This document shows, piece by piece, positions 36,030 through 39,538 of a DNA stretch of 39,538 nucleotides. This DNA is from a virus. A program made the translations under genes and the position numbers. Numbering within the stretch: the stretch's first letter is position 1; each line of letters begins with the position of its first letter. Under the pieces are notes generated by a model. That model was given only the letters and a program-made list of their open reading frames with translations, was not told where the DNA came from and ran no database searches. The stretch covers positions 1 through 39,538 of IMG/VR virus record IMGVR_UViG_3300049846_001031. One strand, written 5' to 3'.

Positions 36030-39000
36030 ACAACACTTTTTCGACAGCAGTTGCGGCAGTCTTTACGCTTGTATCGGTTTCGGGTTGGGTAGCGGCAGAA
36101 CAAACCAAGACCGTTTACAACCCTTTTAGCGGGAAACCGGACTACATCACAAAGATTGACGCTAACACGATTGTGGCTGGATCTGGCGTTTCGGTTAACT
36201 GTACGAACGGGGCCTGTACGATTGACGCAACGGGTGGTGGAGGTGGATCATCGTCTTTAGAAGTGGTGGACGGTGTTCGTATTTCCAGCCCAACGGGAAC
36301 TATCTCATTTGACAGCAGTCAGTTTTCAGGCACTTTTATTGCGCCTTCTACGGCTTCTATTGCTCTAAACTCATCCAGCGTTACGTTGCAGGGAAACGCA
36401 TTTAATGGGAACAATCAGCTTGTTCAATTAAACACATCTGGCGTTCCTCCGTCTGGCTGGACGAATTATCTCAACTACCCCGCAACCGGAACATGGGTTG
36501 CAGGGCAAGGAATTACTGCCTCAACAATTACCGCCGATACTGTCTCAGCATCTACATTTACCGCAAGCACCAATATAACCGTCGATGGCGGCAACAATAT
36601 TGTCATGAATTACGGCAGTTTCCCTGTTGGAACGCGAAGCCAAATCTTATGGAAAAACTTCGGATCAACGAATGGTGGTATTGGTTTTAGCGATTCGCTT
36701 CCAGCCGGTTTTCGGATCTATGACAGCAACAACAACTATATCGTCAATATCTTTTCAAACGATTCAACAGGGATCTCGCCAAGAAAGGGGTTATCGCTTC
36801 CGGGCCAGAATCAAATACGTTTCTATGACAATGACAGTTCAAACTACATCAGTCTTAGATCGACCGGTTCTCTTGCATCGGATTACAACTATTTCTTACC
36901 AGAAACATACGGAACTGGCGGGATGTTTTTGCAGACTGATGGAACTGGGAATTTAGTTTGGGCAACGCCGTCGGGCGGCAGCGGTGGCGGGTCTTTGGCC
37001 GTTACAACGGGATCTTTGACCGGATATGTCGGACCCCCTGTTTCTTCACCGACCGCCGTTATCAACTTTGACAGTACCCGGTTTTCCAATACGTTGACTG
37101 ACAGCGCAACCAACTTCGTTACGCTTCTTTCTTCGCAAGTCTTTACCAATCTACAAGCCTCGACAATGACCGTCTTAAATAATGCGTTTGTGACGGGCAA
37201 TACTTATGTTGGCGCAAAACAAGTGCCAGTAGAATATCCGTCCGACACTTATTTCAGCAGAGTCGAAGAAACGGTCCTCTACAACACGAATAACAGTGGA
37301 TTCTCGAAAGGGGCCGCTGGAACGCTACAAACGATCACCGATGATGTCATTCGATCTACAGCGGCAATCCTTCTCACCAGTGATGGTATCGGATCCGCCG
37401 TCGTTGCCCGAAAGCTATCTATCAGCCCTACCATCGACTTCACGGGTCGGCAAGTGGTCCTGTATGTAAAGACCACGAATTACGCCAACATGACAGAAGG
37501 GCTTTTGTACCTTTCGAGCGATAACTTGTCGGCCAATTTCTTTGTGTTTGATTGGGCGGCGGCAACCAGTGGGCAGACCTACAAATACGTGACGGAAGGC
37601 GATTGGGTCAGGATTACGCTCAATTTCGGGATGGCAACAAGAACAGGGAGTCCCGACCGTTCGGCAATCAACTCGATTCAGCTACGCATCAAAGACAACG
37701 CATCTGGAACCACAAGCGTTAAGTGGAACGGTATCGCAACGATCCCCGAACCTCAGCGCGGGGTCGTAAGTCTTACCTTCGACGATTCCTATTCATCGCA
37801 GAACTCGACGGCAGCCGCCATTATGGATCAGTTCGGGTTTAGAGGGACTGCCTACACGATCCCAAACAACATCGGGCTATCCAGTACTTATCTATCAACC
37901 ACGACTCTCAGGAACTTGAGAGATGCTCATGGCTGGGAAATTGCATTGCACGATGAAACCGATTACACCACGTACTCGACAACCACTCTAAAAGATGTGA
38001 TCGCGGCGGCCAAAACCTATATGGTGTCGGAAGGGTTTACGACGGGATTAGATGGAATTGCCTATCCCAACGGTGCATTTAACGGGAACATGATCCGCAT
38101 TGCTCGGCAGTATTTCAACTATGGTCGAACGATCATCACGGGTCCGTCGGCAACGACACCGTATTTTGAAACGATCCCTCCTGCCGAACCAATGAAACTC
38201 CGGGCGATTGTGGTATCGAGCACAACCAGCAATCAGACGCTCTACAACTATGCGAGCCGAGCGGCCACAAATAAAGAGTGGCTGATTTTAGATTTCCACA
38301 ACTTAACCCATGCCCCATCAACTTCGATTGACGTTGATACAGGGACATTCACCACGTTCATATCGACCTTGGCCGCATTAAATGTCGATGTGCTTCCAGT
38401 AGGCGAAGTGATGCGTCAGATCCCTGCGGTAACTCGCATTTCGTCGGCGACGTTCAATGTTGCCAACCTTGCGGGGCCTCAGCCGTCCTTTGCCGCATAC
38501 GGTTTAAGTGTTGGCAGTATCACGATCCGAAACGTAGCTTCGGGGACTCAGTGCTTACAAGCCGATGCATCAGGCAACGTGACCGGAACGGGTTCGGCCT
38601 GTAGCGTAGGCGGGGGCGGCGGTTCAAGTACGCTTGAAGTCACGGTCGGTCCCCGCATTTCAAGCCCTACTGCGACTATCGCGTTCAATTTCAATCAGTT
38701 CACAGGCACACTGGCTGGCAGCGCGACTTCACAGATTGATCTCAATTCATCGAGCGTAACACTTCAAGGGAATTCAATACGGTTTACGGATTTATCGACA
38801 CGGCTTGATAACGTGGCGGTAGCGACCAATACGCTCGCAGTATCGGTTCTTGGCGTATCGTGGGATGGCGGCGGATCGGCTTTAACCACAGGAACGACTT
38901 ACTGGATGCAAATACCGTCCTCTGGAACGATCACCGAATTTACGATATCCGGTCTTCCGTCTGGATCAGTAACGGTAAATGTGTCCAGTTCGGCGGCTTT

Positions 39001-39187
39001 TAATACAGGACCGGGGTCTATATGCGCCGCAGCTTGTCCGTCCTTATCAGCCAGTACCTTTAGGCGAGACATTACGCTGACAGGCTGGACCACAAGTCTT
39101 GCCAAAGACGGATGGTTGTATTTCGTTGTGAACTCCGCATCAACCATACAGCAACTCTTGGTAAAGCTGGGGTACACAAAACAATGA
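36026..39187 (+). CDS. Large tail spike with polysaccharide deacetylase domain
   Basis: This 1053-residue protein begins with a probable signal peptide (hydrophobic residues 7-24, cleavage near VAAEQ) and KTVYNPFSGKPDYI. A beta module with SSPTxTIxFxxxQF and LNSSSVTLQGN appears near residues 76-130 and again near 870-930, with a diverged version near 325-385; each follows a Gly-rich linker. Residues about 575-800 form a NodB-type deacetylase: TFDDS (584-588), LHDET (641-645), YPNG (680-683) and DFHNLTH (756-762). The second metal His of the usual HxxxH motif is replaced (D646). It probably binds and deacetylates host surface glycan. The stop overlaps the second spike. Confidence 0.8.
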   Translation: MNNTFSTAVAAVFTLVSVSGWVAAEQTKTVYNPFSGKPDYITKIDANTIVAGSGVSVNCTNGACTIDATGGGGGSSSLEVVDGVRISSPTGTISFDSSQFSGTFIAPSTASIALNSSSVTLQGNAFNGNNQLVQLNTSGVPPSGWTNYLNYPATGTWVAGQGITASTITADTVSASTFTASTNITVDGGNNIVMNYGSFPVGTRSQILWKNFGSTNGGIGFSDSLPAGFRIYDSNNNYIVNIFSNDSTGISPRKGLSLPGQNQIRFYDNDSSNYISLRSTGSLASDYNYFLPETYGTGGMFLQTDGTGNLVWATPSGGSGGGSLAVTTGSLTGYVGPPVSSPTAVINFDSTRFSNTLTDSATNFVTLLSSQVFTNLQASTMTVLNNAFVTGNTYVGAKQVPVEYPSDTYFSRVEETVLYNTNNSGFSKGAAGTLQTITDDVIRSTAAILLTSDGIGSAVVARKLSISPTIDFTGRQVVLYVKTTNYANMTEGLLYLSSDNLSANFFVFDWAAATSGQTYKYVTEGDWVRITLNFGMATRTGSPDRSAINSIQLRIKDNASGTTSVKWNGIATIPEPQRGVVSLTFDDSYSSQNSTAAAIMDQFGFRGTAYTIPNNIGLSSTYLSTTTLRNLRDAHGWEIALHDETDYTTYSTTTLKDVIAAAKTYMVSEGFTTGLDGIAYPNGAFNGNMIRIARQYFNYGRTIITGPSATTPYFETIPPAEPMKLRAIVVSSTTSNQTLYNYASRAATNKEWLILDFHNLTHAPSTSIDVDTGTFTTFISTLAALNVDVLPVGEVMRQIPAVTRISSATFNVANLAGPQPSFAAYGLSVGSITIRNVASGTQCLQADASGNVTGTGSACSVGGGGGSSTLEVTVGPRISSPTATIAFNFNQFTGTLAGSATSQIDLNSSSVTLQGNSIRFTDLSTRLDNVAVATNTLAVSVLGVSWDGGGSALTTGTTYWMQIPSSGTITEFTISGLPSGSVTVNVSSSAAFNTGPGSICAAACPSLSASTFRRDITLTGWTTSLAKDGWLYFVVNSASTIQQLLVKLGYTKQ

Positions 39188-39538
39188 AAAAGATCATTGG
39201 TCTTTTACTGCTTTGCAGCACAGCGGCTTTCGCGGCTATTTCTTACAACGCGCTTTGGGAAGTAAGAGCGGATGCGACGGCCATCAACGTAAACGGTGGC
39301 GGGTTTTCGCCTGACTTTGTAGGCGGTGGGTTTGTGTCGGATCTGACCACAGATGCCAATACCGCCAATACCGCATCGCCTGTGTTGCAATCGGCAACAT
39401 TCAATTTCACCAGTACAGATCTTGGGAACTGGGTTTATATCTCGTCAGGGACCAGCTTTTATCCCCGATGCTTTTATCAGATCACATCGGTTGCATCAAA
39501 CAAGGCAACCGTCAACGCGACTGCTGGACAGGCTATGT
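39184..39538 (+). CDS. Beta-helix tail spike (5' part; continues at 1-1823)
   Basis: The gene starts by ATGA overlap with the deacetylase spike. It opens with a signal peptide (MKKIIGLLLLCSTAAFA) followed by ISYNALWEVRADATAINVNGGGF, a beginning also seen in other metagenomic phage spike proteins. The part after 39344 repeats positions 1-195, so the protein continues from there. Joined, it is about 660 residues with three copies of a WVYISSG-type beta module and a beta-helix. Together with the preceding spike it forms a two-spike receptor-binding system. Confidence 0.8.
   Translation, partial: MKKIIGLLLLCSTAAFAAISYNALWEVRADATAINVNGGGFSPDFVGGGFVSDLTTDANTANTASPVLQSATFNFTSTDLGNWVYISSGTSFYPRCFYQITSVASNKATVNATAGQAM
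39344..39538. repeat. Right copy of the contig terminal overlap
   Basis: Matches 1-195 with four silent differences followed by 127 identical bases; it shows that the contig closes into a circle or a permuted molecule. Confidence 0.9.

Noticed and set aside
1-39538. tRNA genes, integrase or attachment sites
   Set aside because: Reading both strands, no cloverleaf, tyrosine or serine recombinase signature or att-like duplication was found; a temperate lifestyle cannot be supported.

Overview
This window is an essentially complete genome of an uncultured tailed bacteriophage, most likely a podovirus. Bases 1-195 recur at 39344-39538: the last 127 bases of the overlap are identical, and the 68 before them carry four differences, all silent. 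The contig is therefore circular or circularly permuted, about 39.34 kb unique, and one late gene (a beta-helix tail spike) runs off the right end and resumes at the left. No rRNA, tRNA, CRISPR array, integrase, DNA or RNA polymerase was recognised. Shine-Dalgarno sites (AGGAGG type), E. coli-like -35/-10 promoters and Sec-type signal peptides point to a bacterial host, probably Gram-negative; the host cannot be named from sequence alone.

Layout. (1) 1-2933, plus: end of the spike, a membrane-anchored coiled-coil protein, a DUF5675 protein and a holin-like protein. (2) 2968-3028: hairpins between converging transcription units. (3) 3037-14427, minus: a long early region of small, mostly ATGA-coupled genes. 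It holds a RusA resolvase, a short DnaB-type helicase, a replication-initiator/helicase-loader-like protein with 12-bp iterons inside its gene, a RecB/Cas4-like nuclease, an SSB-like protein, a RecT annealase, an HNH-AP2 endonuclease and many tiny zinc-ribbon proteins. (4) 14.2-14.5 kb: a control region with divergent promoters and copies of the palindrome TATATC-N-GATATA. (5) 14526-16190, plus: a structured RNA candidate, a zinc-ribbon gene, a repeat-rich gene-free stretch and three uncharacterised genes. (6) 16203-34968, plus: late promoter, terminator, TerS, TerL, portal, scaffold, major capsid protein, decoration proteins, three glycosyltransferases (one fused to a methyltransferase), head-tail adaptor, tail proteins, a GNAT-like protein and internal virion/ejection candidates. 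(7) 34951-35564, minus: an inserted three-gene cassette (one secreted protein, two small membrane proteins). (8) 35650-39538, plus: two small tail genes and two large spike proteins, both beginning with a signal peptide; one carries a polysaccharide-deacetylase domain.

How the parts fit. The early leftward operon appears to supply replication and RecT/nuclease recombination and is driven by a canonical promoter that overlaps the palindromic operator. The late rightward operon builds the capsid and a short tail whose spikes probably attack surface glycans. The glycosyltransferases may modify virion or host surface. Several features are unusual: an ATT-initiated gene, a conserved early gene interrupted by an in-frame TGA, a 24-unit hexamer array inside a coding sequence, a pseudoknot-like element inside a small ORF, and exported spike proteins.
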